Source: a virus
Length of the DNA: 63,957 bases
IMG/VR virus record: IMGVR_UViG_3300028025_006013
Location: 1 to 63,957 of that record
Reading direction: 5' to 3' (one strand)
The translations under genes were made by a program, and so were the position numbers. The notes beneath the pieces are model-generated. The model saw only the letters and a program-made list of their open reading frames with translations, did not search any database and was not told the DNA's origin. Positions 1-9,896 of the stretch are shown here, in pieces (position 1 is the stretch's first letter; the number at the start of each line of letters is the position of its first letter).

Positions 1-5
1 GTCAA

Positions 6-21
6 CATATGTATAACTGTA
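6..21 (+). promoter_or_regulatory. late-type promoter box plus conserved adhesin leader
   Basis: CATATGTATAACTGTA lies upstream of the first adhesin gene. It is followed by a leader (TAATAACTTTAAACAATTTA) that recurs almost unchanged before the adhesin genes starting at 33588 and 42268. Confidence 0.5.
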
Positions 22-44
22 ATAACTTTAAACAATTTACACAT

Positions 45-893
45 ATGGCAATTTTATCTTATGGTCAAGTTGGTTGGCGCTCAGCAGTAGCTGCACCCGT
101 ATCCGGGATAGACGCAGATGCTCAAGCATTCATCACCGCGGCTTCAATCACTGACAACACACAAAAATCCGCAATTAACACGTTGGTGACGCAACTGAAA
201 ACGTATGGAATTTGGACCAAACTTAAAGCGGTTTATCCGTTTGTAGGTGGTACTGCTAGTTCACATAAGTGGAACTTAAAAGACCCACGTGATTTAGATG
301 CGGCTTTCCGATTGAGGTTTGATGGTGGAGGTACTCATAGTTCAACTGGTTATCTACCTAATGGAATAAATAGTTCTGCCCTTACTTTTCTATCACCATC
401 GGCTAATCAAACATTAACATCTGCACATTTTTCTTTATATTCAAGAACATCTGGTAAATCATTATCTACATCCTATTACGCAGCTTCAGGATGTTATAAC
501 TCAGCGTCAAATGCTTCTTATATTATCACGAATAGATATATAGATAACACAATTGGAGGTCCGATGTGGTCTGAGTCAGGAGGGGGTGTAGTTGCAACTG
601 TGGCTTCAACACCTGATGGGCGTGGTTTCTGGATGACTTCAAGAACTGCTAATAATGCTTTGAACTTCTATAAGAATGGAACTTCCATTATTTCCAACAC
701 TACAACTCAATCATCTACATCACTTCCAACTTATGCGTATCGTTTAGGTTCTATCAATGGTACACCTACTGGTGAACACGATAATAAAGAACTGGCATTC
801 GCCTCATTAGGTGAAGGTTTATCTTCAACAGAATCAGCAAACTTCTACACAGCAGTACAAACATTCCAATCCACTTTAGGAAGAGCAGTTTAA
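45..893 (+). CDS. putative tail-tip adhesin / receptor-binding protein (copy 1)
   Basis: A 282-residue protein starting MAILSYGQVGWRS. The upstream in-frame ATG at 9 lies inside the conserved leader, so 45 is the preferred start; the paralogue at 42268 begins at the matching position. The first ~90 residues and the last ~35 (ending FQSTLGRAV) closely match that paralogue, while the Ser/Thr/Asn-rich middle differs. Conserved ends around a variable centre suggest a receptor-binding tail component, which is an inference. A 72-residue gene follows 21 bases downstream, as in the paralogous cassette. Confidence 0.6.
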   Translation: MAILSYGQVGWRSAVAAPVSGIDADAQAFITAASITDNTQKSAINTLVTQLKTYGIWTKLKAVYPFVGGTASSHKWNLKDPRDLDAAFRLRFDGGGTHSSTGYLPNGINSSALTFLSPSANQTLTSAHFSLYSRTSGKSLSTSYYAASGCYNSASNASYIITNRYIDNTIGGPMWSESGGGVVATVASTPDGRGFWMTSRTANNALNFYKNGTSIISNTTTQSSTSLPTYAYRLGSINGTPTGEHDNKELAFASLGEGLSSTESANFYTAVQTFQSTLGRAV

Positions 894-914
894 CCCATTA
901 AACATATTTAAGCA

Positions 915-1133
915 ATGAAAGTAAGACAATTAACACAAGAACAAAAAGACGCGCTAGTTGGACAAACATACGACGGTGTGCAATTCTTTAATCCTACATT
1001 AGATGCAAACGGTGTATGGTTCATCTCAAATGAAGAGGTAAACAACTGCACACATGCAAACGGTGCATTCGAGTGGATTCACGAGTTACCAGAGATCGAC
1101 CACAATCCAGTGGTAAGCGAATTACCATTTTAA
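915..1133 (+). CDS. small adhesin-partner protein (copy 1)
   Basis: A 72-residue acidic protein starting MKVRQLTQEQKD and ending VVSELPF. It is nearly identical to the 71-residue product at 43119, which also sits directly behind an adhesin gene. The repeated pairing suggests a fibre-assembly or capping partner, but no family was recognised and there is no visible signal peptide or membrane segment. Confidence 0.65.
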   Translation: MKVRQLTQEQKDALVGQTYDGVQFFNPTLDANGVWFISNEEVNNCTHANGAFEWIHELPEIDHNPVVSELPF

Positions 1134-1159
1134 TTTAAAGTTATCTACACAACACAATT

Positions 1160-1189
1160 ATAGCCACCCTCACAGGTGGCTATTTTTTT
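1160..1189 (+). terminator. rho-independent terminator
   Basis: ATAGCCACC and GGTGGCTAT form a 9-bp stem with a 6-base loop, followed by a run of seven T. It closes the first adhesin cassette. Confidence 0.85.
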
Positions 1190-1201
1190 CTGCCATCCAC
1201 T

Positions 1202-1211
1202 CATATTTATA
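1202..1211 (+). promoter_or_regulatory. late-type promoter box
   Basis: CATATTTATA is located 6 bases before the ATG at 1218 and just after the terminator. Confidence 0.45.
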
Positions 1212-1217
1212 CACGAT

Positions 1218-2126
1218 ATGGCAAAAACAAGAAAACCCAGACCCAAACCGCAGAAGCAGATTGCAAATGAGCTAATCGAACCATATGTTAACCCAGAGAA
1301 CGGGCAAACATTAGGTAACCCAAACGAGCCAACCTCATTTGAACCAATCACACCCGATGAACAATCCGGAACGGGATTTAACCGCTCAGAAAAACTTTCA
1401 TCTCGCGGCGATACACACAAACCGTTTACTGTTGGTATACAGGACATGGACGAGTCCATCATGTACTACTTCAACGAAATCATCAAACCCACAGTACAGC
1501 AAAACGGACAACGCATAGCGGTACCAATCATGTACGGTGCACCAGAACGCTGGAAATCGGCACAAAAGGACGGGTACTACAAAGACAAAAATGGCCGCAT
1601 CATGGCGCCCATCATCATGTTCAAGCGCGACAACATTGAAAAAAACCGTAGCTTGCCATACAAAATTGACGCCAATCAACCCCATTTGTATGTAACTTGG
1701 GCAACCGGATACAACGCAAAAAACACATATTCAAACTTTGACGTACTGAACAACCGTGTTCCCGTTAAAACATATCAACTTATTGTTGTACCCGACTATG
1801 TTTACTTAACATATAGCTGTACAATACAGACATACTACGTTGACCAATTGAATAAAATAATCGAGGCCATCAACTACGCATCCGATTCATATTGGGGTGA
1901 TCCAGAGCGCTTCAAATTCAAATCATCCATTGACTCATTCAGCACCACCACTGAATTAAACGATGGGCAAGATCGTATAGTGAAAGGCACATTCACACTT
2001 AAATTGTCGGGCTATATAGTTCCAGACAACATACAGAAAGAAATCGCCTCTATACGCAAAGTAAACAGCAAAGCGCAATTTGTGGTCACAACTGAAACAT
2101 TCATTTCAAATAAACCGAATAGTTAG
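1218..2126 (+). CDS. phage virion protein, family not recognised
   Basis: A 302-residue protein. The start MAKTRKPRPK is chosen because it follows the late-type box; an earlier in-frame ATG lies inside the terminator tail. The N-terminus is basic and Pro/Lys-rich, residues ~20-65 look disordered, and the rest is a mixed alpha/beta domain. Its position at the head of the structural block suggests a neck or tail-completion role, but this is only positional. Confidence 0.55.
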   Translation: MAKTRKPRPKPQKQIANELIEPYVNPENGQTLGNPNEPTSFEPITPDEQSGTGFNRSEKLSSRGDTHKPFTVGIQDMDESIMYYFNEIIKPTVQQNGQRIAVPIMYGAPERWKSAQKDGYYKDKNGRIMAPIIMFKRDNIEKNRSLPYKIDANQPHLYVTWATGYNAKNTYSNFDVLNNRVPVKTYQLIVVPDYVYLTYSCTIQTYYVDQLNKIIEAINYASDSYWGDPERFKFKSSIDSFSTTTELNDGQDRIVKGTFTLKLSGYIVPDNIQKEIASIRKVNSKAQFVVTTETFISNKPNS

Positions 2127-2136
2127 TATATATTAA

Positions 2137-2150
2137 CATATTTATAATCA
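2137..2150 (+). promoter_or_regulatory. late-type promoter box
   Basis: CATATTTATAATCA ends 10 bases before the ATG of the long fibre gene at 2161. Confidence 0.55.
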
Positions 2151-2160
2151 AAAATATCAG

Positions 2161-5100
2161 ATGGCAAAAACACTATCGAACAATGGCATAGTTCTTAACC
2201 AAATCATATACCCTCAACAAGTATCCCAATCCATAGACGCATTAACTGGTGCAGACAACTACGATATAACCATATCGGGTTCATTTACCGTAACCGGTTC
2301 CACATCAATCGATGGTAATGTAACTGTGGATGGCGCTATTACCATGGAAGGTAATGTAGTTGCACCTAATTTAACCGATACAGCACAGTCCAATGTAGTA
2401 ACATATAACTCAATCAATGGGCAATTCTACTACACATCATCAAATGCTATATCCCCAGCTACCGCATCAAACTCTGTAAGCGCATCATATGCTGCTACCG
2501 CTTCGTATGTACAAAATGCACAAACAGCCTCGTATGTTGCTACCGCATCATGGGCATTTAACGCAGTGACTGCCTCGTATGTACAAAATGCACAAACAGC
2601 CTCGTATGTACTGAACGCTGTATCTGCTTCGTATGCAACTACAGCAAGCTATGTTGCAAATGCACAAACCGCTAGTTATGTTACACTAGCGCAAACCGCA
2701 TCATACGTTAACCAAGCTGTATCTGCTTCATATGCAACAACCGCTTCGTACGCTGTGAGTTCATCTGCCGCTGACAGCGCTATATCTGCGAGTTACTCAA
2801 CGACAGCATCGTTTGCACAGAACGCCACATCCGCTTCATACGCTGCAAGCGCTTCACACGCTGATTCAAGCAACACTGCCTCGTATGCATTAACCGCATC
2901 GTATTTAGAGGGATATATTTCACCATTTCCATACACTGGTTCGGCACAAATTACTGGCTCGTTGGGTGTAACTGGTAGCGCTACTGTAAACGGTGATTTA
3001 GTTGTAAACGGTACCGCATCATTCAATGTATTCCATACAATATACAATTCGTCATCAATCATTTACGCATCCGGTTCAACCAAATTCGGAGACACATCAG
3101 ACGATACGCACCAATTCACAGGTAGCTTGTACGTTAGTGGAAGTGTGACCGCAGATACATTTACCGGAACCGCATCATATGCTACCCAGGCCGCTACCGC
3201 ATCATTCGTTACGTTAGCTCAAACGGCTTCATTCGTTACATTAGCGCAAACCGCGTCATACGTTAACCAAGCGGTATCCGCTTCATATGCTGCTACTGCA
3301 TCGTTCGTTGCGAATGCACAAACCGCATCATACGTTACACTAGCACAAACTGCCTCGTATGTTGCTACAGCGTCATATTCAAACAATTCACTATCGTCAT
3401 CATACGCATTAACCGCATCTCATGTAACGGGAATTGTTGCCGCGTTCCCATACACAGGTTCGGCACAAATCACAGGTTCATTGGGTGTAACCGGTAGCGT
3501 AGACATATACAAATCTGGCTCAACTGTGTTGTCAGTCAATGGTTCAACTGGAGCATTAATTACTGTAACCGATTCAATTTCCGGCCCGCTATTAACAGTG
3601 GCAACTGGATCCACAAATATATTGGTGGTAGATTCATCGCTAGTTACCACAATCACAGGTAGCTTGAATGTACAAAACGGAGTTACCGCATCGCTATTTG
3701 GTACTGCATCGTGGGCACAAAACACCACAACGGCATCATTCGTTACACTGGCACAAACCGCATCGTATGTACTTAATGCTGTATCCGCATCGTTTGCCTC
3801 AACTGCATCGTATGTTAATCAGTTAAACCAAACCGTAAACATATCTGGTTCATTGAACGCAACAGGTAGTGTAAACATATACAAATCTGGTTCATCCCCA
3901 CTTGTAGTTAGTGGATCGCAAGGTCCGTTATTTGAAATTACCGATTCTGTATCCGGTTCATTGTGGACGATATATACTGGATCGTTACCTATATTTGATG
4001 TATCATCAGATCGCACCATGACTTTAAGCGGTTCTGCAACAATCACTGGCAGCTTAACCGTACAAAACGGAATTACCGGCTCATTATTCGGTACTGCATC
4101 ATGGGCACAAAACGCTACAACTGCATCATTCGTTACACTGGCACAAACCGCGTCATATGTGCTTAATGCTGTATCCGCATCATTTGCCTCTACCGCATCA
4201 TTCGTTAACCAACTTAACCAAACCGTAAGAATATCCGGCTCGTTATTTGCAACCGGTAGCGTAGACATATACAAATCGGGTTCAACCGTATTTGCCGTTA
4301 GTGGATCAAACGGACCGTTATTTGATGTAACAGATGTTGTATCTGGTTCGCTGTTTACAGTATGGACTGGATCTACACCAATACTACAAGTTAATTCGGG
4401 ATTGACCACAACAATCACCGGTAGCTTAGATGTACAAAATGGAATTACTGGATCGCTATTTGGTACTGCATCGTGGGCACAAAACGCTGTAACCGCATCA
4501 TATGCATTATCTGCACTATCATCATCATATGCTGGTACTGCATCGTTATCCGATAGAACGCTCCAAACAGATATACTCGCAATAAACCAAACCGGTTTCA
4601 CCATTGAAAAAGGGATGGTTGTACGCATCACGGGTTCAAACACCTCCAGCGATATACCACGTATCACCACTGCATCTTACGAAACAGATGGTGTATCAGC
4701 AAATACATTAGGTATTGCCACTCAACAAATCACAAACGGCTCGCAAGGGTTCGTTATCACCGAGGGTGTATTACTTGGAATTGACACAACCAACTACATT
4801 TCAGGTCAGTTGTTGTATTTAGGTGCAAGCGGTGCCATTACCGGTTCTGCTCCACAAGCACCATTGCATACAGTACGATTGGGTCAAGTTGTCCGTCAAC
4901 AATCAAACAATGGATCCATTCACGTTCGTGTTGACAATGGATACGAGTTGGGTGAATTGCACGATACACACGATACTACCACAACTGCATCATACGGTGA
5001 CTTGTTAGTTAAATCGGGTAGTTTGTGGACCAATTCAAAACAATTAACTGGCTCGTATGGGTTAACCGGTTCATTAACCGCTACATCATTCACTGGATCT

Positions 5101-5673
5101 TTAGAGGGTACCGCATCGTATGCAACACAAGCATTGTCAGCATCTTTTGCTTCCACTGCATCATTCGTTAACTCGTTAGTTCAGAAAGTAAACTTAACCG
5201 GTTCACTCCACATCACCTCATCACTAGCACAAACATCGTCATCCATTCAAATCACGTTGCCATCTGGCTCATCCAGACAAGACTACAGTGTGCCTGTAAC
5301 CAAATACAAACAATTCAGTTACTTAACCACAACACGACCAGTATACCAAGATGACTACATTAACTTAGGGTACGATTCATCTGGAAACGATTTTGAAATG
5401 GACATCAACACAGACCCAGCATCTGGTAGAGTTCAGGTACACGCATTCTGCACCACAGCAACATCAGTAACCGCTACATCGGATTTAATAGTGGCTAGTG
5501 TAACCACTGACATTTACCCGAATGGTATAAACACAGATAGCCGATTGGAAATAACAGTGCATGCTGGTTTGGATCCGAATTACCCATTCTACAAAATCAC
5601 CGCATATAGAAGCAATACCACGTATGGTGGAAACATTAGCGTATTGGTAGAGCGATTCTTCCCGAACAATTAA
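2161..5673 (+). CDS. long tail fibre with TASYV/SGSL repeats
   Basis: A 1170-residue fibre protein. Residues 1-45 share an anchor-like sequence (VSQSxDAxTG, then SGSFxVTGS) with the fibre at 5906. Residues ~100-830 are made of many imperfect repeats of TASYVxNAQ and SGSLxVTGS type, with module pairs around YKSGS. Around residues 800-930 there is a non-repetitive domain containing MVVRITGSN and GIATQQITNG. A distinct C-terminal domain ends VLVERFFPNN. This layout fits a trimeric fibre with an N-terminal virion attachment and a C-terminal tip. Ala and Ser are mostly encoded by GCA and TCA. Confidence 0.85.
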   Translation: MAKTLSNNGIVLNQIIYPQQVSQSIDALTGADNYDITISGSFTVTGSTSIDGNVTVDGAITMEGNVVAPNLTDTAQSNVVTYNSINGQFYYTSSNAISPATASNSVSASYAATASYVQNAQTASYVATASWAFNAVTASYVQNAQTASYVLNAVSASYATTASYVANAQTASYVTLAQTASYVNQAVSASYATTASYAVSSSAADSAISASYSTTASFAQNATSASYAASASHADSSNTASYALTASYLEGYISPFPYTGSAQITGSLGVTGSATVNGDLVVNGTASFNVFHTIYNSSSIIYASGSTKFGDTSDDTHQFTGSLYVSGSVTADTFTGTASYATQAATASFVTLAQTASFVTLAQTASYVNQAVSASYAATASFVANAQTASYVTLAQTASYVATASYSNNSLSSSYALTASHVTGIVAAFPYTGSAQITGSLGVTGSVDIYKSGSTVLSVNGSTGALITVTDSISGPLLTVATGSTNILVVDSSLVTTITGSLNVQNGVTASLFGTASWAQNTTTASFVTLAQTASYVLNAVSASFASTASYVNQLNQTVNISGSLNATGSVNIYKSGSSPLVVSGSQGPLFEITDSVSGSLWTIYTGSLPIFDVSSDRTMTLSGSATITGSLTVQNGITGSLFGTASWAQNATTASFVTLAQTASYVLNAVSASFASTASFVNQLNQTVRISGSLFATGSVDIYKSGSTVFAVSGSNGPLFDVTDVVSGSLFTVWTGSTPILQVNSGLTTTITGSLDVQNGITGSLFGTASWAQNAVTASYALSALSSSYAGTASLSDRTLQTDILAINQTGFTIEKGMVVRITGSNTSSDIPRITTASYETDGVSANTLGIATQQITNGSQGFVITEGVLLGIDTTNYISGQLLYLGASGAITGSAPQAPLHTVRLGQVVRQQSNNGSIHVRVDNGYELGELHDTHDTTTTASYGDLLVKSGSLWTNSKQLTGSYGLTGSLTATSFTGSLEGTASYATQALSASFASTASFVNSLVQKVNLTGSLHITSSLAQTSSSIQITLPSGSSRQDYSVPVTKYKQFSYLTTTRPVYQDDYINLGYDSSGNDFEMDINTDPASGRVQVHAFCTTATSVTATSDLIVASVTTDIYPNGINTDSRLEITVHAGLDPNYPFYKITAYRSNTTYGGNISVLVERFFPNN

Positions 5674-5686
5674 ATAAACTAACCGT

Positions 5687-5890
5687 ATGTTATATATAGC
5701 AAACATTCAAAAAACAACCATCAACGCATCCACTCCGAACCAGCGCATATCAAATGCTGAAGTTCATATAGTGGATGCTATTGATCAAACCGAAGCAGAA
5801 TCAAAATTAACCCAACACTATGTGGATTTAAGCACGGTGGATACATCGTACGAAATATCGATATTAAGTTGCAACCAATTAATCAGTTAG
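5687..5890 (+). CDS. small hypothetical protein
   Basis: A 67-residue protein (MLYIANIQKTTINAS) starting 13 bases after the long fibre stop and ending 15 bases before the next fibre. Its location between two fibre genes suggests a fibre accessory role. No motif recognised. Confidence 0.55.
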   Translation: MLYIANIQKTTINASTPNQRISNAEVHIVDAIDQTEAESKLTQHYVDLSTVDTSYEISILSCNQLIS

Positions 5891-5905
5891 TAATACAATA
5901 AATTT

Positions 5906-7783
5906 ATGGCAAAAAGATTAGACAAATCAGACATAGCATCGCTCAACACTATCCGCCCATACCATGTATCCCAATCAGTGGATGCATTTACAGGAGAGGT
6001 AGCATATGATATCAATGTATCTGGTTCATTCCAGGTTACGGGATCCACAGTATTGTCGGGCAGCACTTATGTTCGTACATTAACCCAAACCAACCAACCC
6101 AATGTTGTAACCATCAACACAGCAACTGGGCAATTATTCTACACAGCATCAACTGCATTTGGTGCACCATTAGATACTGGTTCATTTTTTAAACAAAATG
6201 GAAACTCATTCGGTGCCACAGCGGTATTAGGTACAAACGACAACTATGCGTTGCGTTTTGAAACAAACTCAACTACCAAAATGCACATTGGTACTGACGG
6301 AAACGTTGGTGTAAACACATTAAATCCTACATCTCATTTACACGTGAGCGGTACATTAGCAAACGGTAGAACAGTATCAGCCGTTGGCTTATTTTCACAC
6401 GCGGAAGGTAGGGAAACACTTGCATATGGTGCCCATTCACATGCCGAAGGTTACCTAACCACATCATCCGGTGATTATTCACACGCAGAAGGTAGAGAAA
6501 CATTTGCATCTGGTGCCTATTCACATGCCGAAGGCATCCAAACCCTATCCAGCGGTGCATATTCACACACCGAAGGTTACCTAACCACAGCATTCGGTGA
6601 TTATTCACACGCGGAAGGCAGGGAAACACTTACACTTGGTGCCGGTTCCCACACTGAAGGTTACCTAACCACAGCATCCGACTTTTATTCACACGCGGAA
6701 GGCAGTAAAACACTTGCATTTGGTATAGGTTCACATGCAGAAGGATCTGGAAGTGCAGCCATGGGTAACTTTTCACACGCAGAAGGTAAAGGAACATACG
6801 CAGAAGGTGTAGTATCACATGCAGAAGGATCAGGAAGTATATCATCCGGTGCCGGTTCCCATTCAGAAGGTTTTTTCACCAGAGCATCCGGTGATTATTC
6901 ACATGCAGAGGGAGTGGAAACCCTATCATCTGGTACAGGTTCCCACTCAGACGGTTATCTAACCACAGCATCCGGTGATTATTCACACGCGGAAGGTAGA
7001 GAAACATTTGCATTCGGTGATTATTCACACGCTGAAGGTTCATCAAGTATAGCGTGGGGATTTGCAGCAAATGCTACTGGAAGAGAAACACTTGCATATG
7101 GTTTGGGTTCCCACACTGAAGGTTACTTAACCACAGCATCCGGTGACTACTCACACACCGAAGGTAAAGAAACATTTGCCTTGGGTACAAATTCACACGC
7201 AGAAGGATCTGGAAGTAGAGCCATAGGTGATTATTCACATGCTGAAGGTTACCTCACTTCAGCTAGTGGGGTATCTTCACACGCGGAAGGCAGGGAAACA
7301 TTTGCACTTGGCGTAGGCTCACATGCAGAAGGATATTTAACCACAGCATCCGGTATTTATTCACACGCGGAAGGCAGGGAAACATTTGCATCTGGTGCAT
7401 ATTCACATGCCGAAGGTATAGAAAGTATAGCATACGGTTATGTATCAAAATCAACAGGTCGAGAGTCCCAAGCCCTCGGAGATTATTCATACGCTGGTGG
7501 TCGTTCCACGGTTGCATCTGGTTCATCGCAATATGTTGTAGGAAAATACAATACCCACAATGACGATACATCATTGTTTATTGTTGGGAATGGTACTTCA
7601 TTAGCAACAAAAGACGCATTCAAAGTAACCCACAGTAGCTCAATTGTTGTACCACCTCGAACATCAGCTCCATCATGGGTAGGCACAGATGGTGAAATGG
7701 TACCAGCAGTTGTAAGTGGCGCCTATTACATATACGTCTATTTCAGTGCAATCCCAGGTTGGAGAAGAACTGCACTTACATAA
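5906..7783 (+). CDS. tail fibre with YadA-like SHAEG repeats
   Basis: A 625-residue protein. Residues 1-50 match the anchor of the fibre at 2161. Residues ~150-545 consist of about two dozen ~14-residue repeats of the form YSHAEGxETxASGD. This periodicity is typical of the left-handed beta-roll head of trimeric adhesins such as YadA. The C-terminus (DGEMVPAVVSGAYYIYVY, then GWRR) resembles the end of the short fibre at 51698, suggesting a shared tip fold. Confidence 0.85.
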   Translation: MAKRLDKSDIASLNTIRPYHVSQSVDAFTGEVAYDINVSGSFQVTGSTVLSGSTYVRTLTQTNQPNVVTINTATGQLFYTASTAFGAPLDTGSFFKQNGNSFGATAVLGTNDNYALRFETNSTTKMHIGTDGNVGVNTLNPTSHLHVSGTLANGRTVSAVGLFSHAEGRETLAYGAHSHAEGYLTTSSGDYSHAEGRETFASGAYSHAEGIQTLSSGAYSHTEGYLTTAFGDYSHAEGRETLTLGAGSHTEGYLTTASDFYSHAEGSKTLAFGIGSHAEGSGSAAMGNFSHAEGKGTYAEGVVSHAEGSGSISSGAGSHSEGFFTRASGDYSHAEGVETLSSGTGSHSDGYLTTASGDYSHAEGRETFAFGDYSHAEGSSSIAWGFAANATGRETLAYGLGSHTEGYLTTASGDYSHTEGKETFALGTNSHAEGSGSRAIGDYSHAEGYLTSASGVSSHAEGRETFALGVGSHAEGYLTTASGIYSHAEGRETFASGAYSHAEGIESIAYGYVSKSTGRESQALGDYSYAGGRSTVASGSSQYVVGKYNTHNDDTSLFIVGNGTSLATKDAFKVTHSSSIVVPPRTSAPSWVGTDGEMVPAVVSGAYYIYVYFSAIPGWRRTALT

Positions 7784-7791
7784 TCCAGATA

Positions 7792-7807
7792 TATATTTAT
7801 AGACAAA
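7792..7807 (+). promoter_or_regulatory. late-type promoter box
   Basis: TATATTTATAGACAAA ends 10 bases before the ATG at 7818. Confidence 0.45.
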
Positions 7808-7817
7808 AATAAAAGTC

Positions 7818-8081
7818 ATGTCAATCATCACAGAAAAAAAATCCATCACCCCAGATGAACTAACCACACTACGTGGCATACAAGAAGAAACTCAAACCCT
7901 AGTGTTTACACTAGGGGAAATTGAGATCATGCGCCTCCAATTGAACGAACGTCACGATGAAGCAAAAAAGCAATTGCTTGACCTTACAAACCGTGAAAAC
8001 ACATTCAACGAGTTAGTATCCCAAAAATACGGCGACATTGACCTAGATCCATCAACTGGTGAATTTACCACATCCAACTAA
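7818..8081 (+). CDS. small coiled-coil protein
   Basis: An 87-residue protein. Residues ~10-70 are strongly helical with heptad-like Leu/Ile spacing and many Glu/Lys/Arg, followed by a short polar tail. It lies between the fibres and the first sheath. A structural or assembly role is inferred from position only. Confidence 0.6.
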   Translation: MSIITEKKSITPDELTTLRGIQEETQTLVFTLGEIEIMRLQLNERHDEAKKQLLDLTNRENTFNELVSQKYGDIDLDPSTGEFTTSN

Positions 8082-8097
8082 TGGTTTGTGATTTACG

Positions 8098-8113
8098 CAT
8101 ATTTATAATTAAA
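8098..8113 (+). promoter_or_regulatory. late-type promoter box
   Basis: CATATTTATAATTAAA is the full form of the box, 19 bases before the sheath ATG at 8133. Confidence 0.6.
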
Positions 8114-8132
8114 TAAAACCATATATTAAACC

Positions 8133-9851
8133 ATGTCTGAAACTTTAATATCCCCGGGTGTACAAATAAACGAAAATGACCAGTCATTCATCACTCAGCA
8201 AGTACTGCAAGCTGGTGCAGCAATAATTGGCCCTACCGTTAAAGGACCCGTAAACATACCTACTGTAGTTACCACATATTCAGATTACAAAAATATTTTT
8301 GGTGAAACATTCACCAGTGGTTCCCAAACATACGAATATTTTACGTCCATATCAGCTCAAAACTATTTCGCTGCCGAGGGAGGTGGTTCATTGTTAGTTA
8401 CTCGCGTTGTAAGCGGCTCATTCACACCCGCTACCGCATCCATAAACATGTCTGGTTCATCATCACCAGCGTTCATCATTGAAACATTATCTGAGGGTGT
8501 AATCATGAACAATGATTACCCGCAAAATTTAAATGGTACATTACCTAGTGGATCGCTAGACAATATTCGATGGGGAATTGAAGCAGCAAATACTGCATCA
8601 GGTACATTTACATTACTTATCAGAAAAGGAAACGACAATACCAATGAAAAATCTGTACTTGAAACATTCAACAATTTATCGCTGGATCCATACTCAAACA
8701 ACTACATTGAGAAACGCATTGGTAACTCAACACAAAACATTGCAAGCGATAGTGGTGATTTCTATTTGTCATCAACTGGAAGTTTCGCAAATATATCCAG
8801 GTACATTCGAATCAGAGAAGTACTTGCCACTACACCAAACTATTTAGACAATTCAAGCCTACCTAAAGCAATATACACGGGAAGTTTACCATTTCCATCC
8901 AGTGGCTCATTTGGTGGTGCTCAAGGAAGTAACATCCCATCAACACCAGGTGAATATTACGGAAATATAACCGGCAACTTACCACAAGGTATACCAACAT
9001 CATCATACAATGATGTAATACAATTGTTAGCAAATAAAGAGGCATATTTATTCAAATACATTACCGCACCTGGATTAATATATTCAAACCACTTTCAGAC
9101 AGTTACATCGTTAATCAACATGGTGCAAGAGCGAAACGACACAATGGCGATAATCGATTCATCACCATATGGTATGGCATCTAATGTAGGTGGAGTTGTA
9201 TCAAACGTTCAATCACTCGATACATCATTTGCAGCTACTTATTGGCCATGGGTTCAATTAAACAATTCACAGAACACTCAAGTGTGGGTACCTGCATCCA
9301 CAATCATTCCAAACGTATATGCATTCAATGATCGTGTATCTAAACCATGGTTCGCACCAGCGGGTATAAACCGTGGAAGACTTACACAGGTATCTCAACT
9401 TGAGAGAGTTGTTACCCAATCAGTGCGCGATGATTTATACAAAGCAAACATCAACCCAGTTACATTATTCCCTGGATCTGGCGTAACCGTTTACGGTCAG
9501 AAAACGTTATCGAAAAAACCAAGCGCATTAGACAGAGTAAACGTAAGACGTTTGTTAATCGAATTGAAAAGCTTCATTGGCCAATTCGCAAACACATTAG
9601 TGTTCGAGCAAAACAACCAAGTCACACGTGACCGATTCTTGACCCAAGTTAACTCATACCTAAACCAGGTACAGTTGCAACAAGGTTTAGACGATTTTAA
9701 TGTAGTGATGGACGAAACAAACAACACACCTGATGTAATTGACAACAATCAATTAGTTGGACAGGTATACATTAAACCAACACGCTCTGCAGAGTTCATT
9801 TTACTTGAATTCAACATATTACCAAGCAGTGCCACACTAGATGGGCAATAA
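8133..9851 (+). CDS. contractile tail sheath protein (paralogue A)
   Basis: A 572-residue sheath. The N-terminus (SPGVQINENDQS, then GAAIIGPTVKGPVNIPT) is the usual phage sheath opening. The C-terminal third (RVNVRRLLIELKSFIG, then NQLVGQVYIKPTRSAEF) is the conserved sheath core that packs on the tube. Subunits polymerise around the tube and contract to drive injection. It is about half identical by eye to the sheath immediately downstream. Confidence 0.93.
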   Translation: MSETLISPGVQINENDQSFITQQVLQAGAAIIGPTVKGPVNIPTVVTTYSDYKNIFGETFTSGSQTYEYFTSISAQNYFAAEGGGSLLVTRVVSGSFTPATASINMSGSSSPAFIIETLSEGVIMNNDYPQNLNGTLPSGSLDNIRWGIEAANTASGTFTLLIRKGNDNTNEKSVLETFNNLSLDPYSNNYIEKRIGNSTQNIASDSGDFYLSSTGSFANISRYIRIREVLATTPNYLDNSSLPKAIYTGSLPFPSSGSFGGAQGSNIPSTPGEYYGNITGNLPQGIPTSSYNDVIQLLANKEAYLFKYITAPGLIYSNHFQTVTSLINMVQERNDTMAIIDSSPYGMASNVGGVVSNVQSLDTSFAATYWPWVQLNNSQNTQVWVPASTIIPNVYAFNDRVSKPWFAPAGINRGRLTQVSQLERVVTQSVRDDLYKANINPVTLFPGSGVTVYGQKTLSKKPSALDRVNVRRLLIELKSFIGQFANTLVFEQNNQVTRDRFLTQVNSYLNQVQLQQGLDDFNVVMDETNNTPDVIDNNQLVGQVYIKPTRSAEFILLEFNILPSSATLDGQ

Positions 9852-9873
9852 TTTGACTTTACATAGACATATT

Positions 9874-9889
9874 AATATTTATAACTAAA
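9874..9889 (+). promoter_or_regulatory. late-type promoter box
   Basis: AATATTTATAACTAAA, 7 bases before the second sheath ATG at 9897, allows independent expression of paralogue B. Confidence 0.55.
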
Positions 9890-9896
9890 AATAAAC

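Noticed and set aside
9-44. Upstream ATG as start of the first adhesin
   Set aside because: These 12 codons correspond to the non-coding leader shared with the adhesins at 33588 and 42268.
3819-4670. Long minus-strand frames opposite the fibre genes (also 14297-14767, 14882-15502)
   Set aside because: They mirror the repetitive or coiled-coil coding on the + strand and have no promoters or start contexts.
2500-5200. CRISPR-like periodic repeats
   Set aside because: The periodicity is coding (TASYV/SGSL repeats), varies in length and is not separated by unique spacers.
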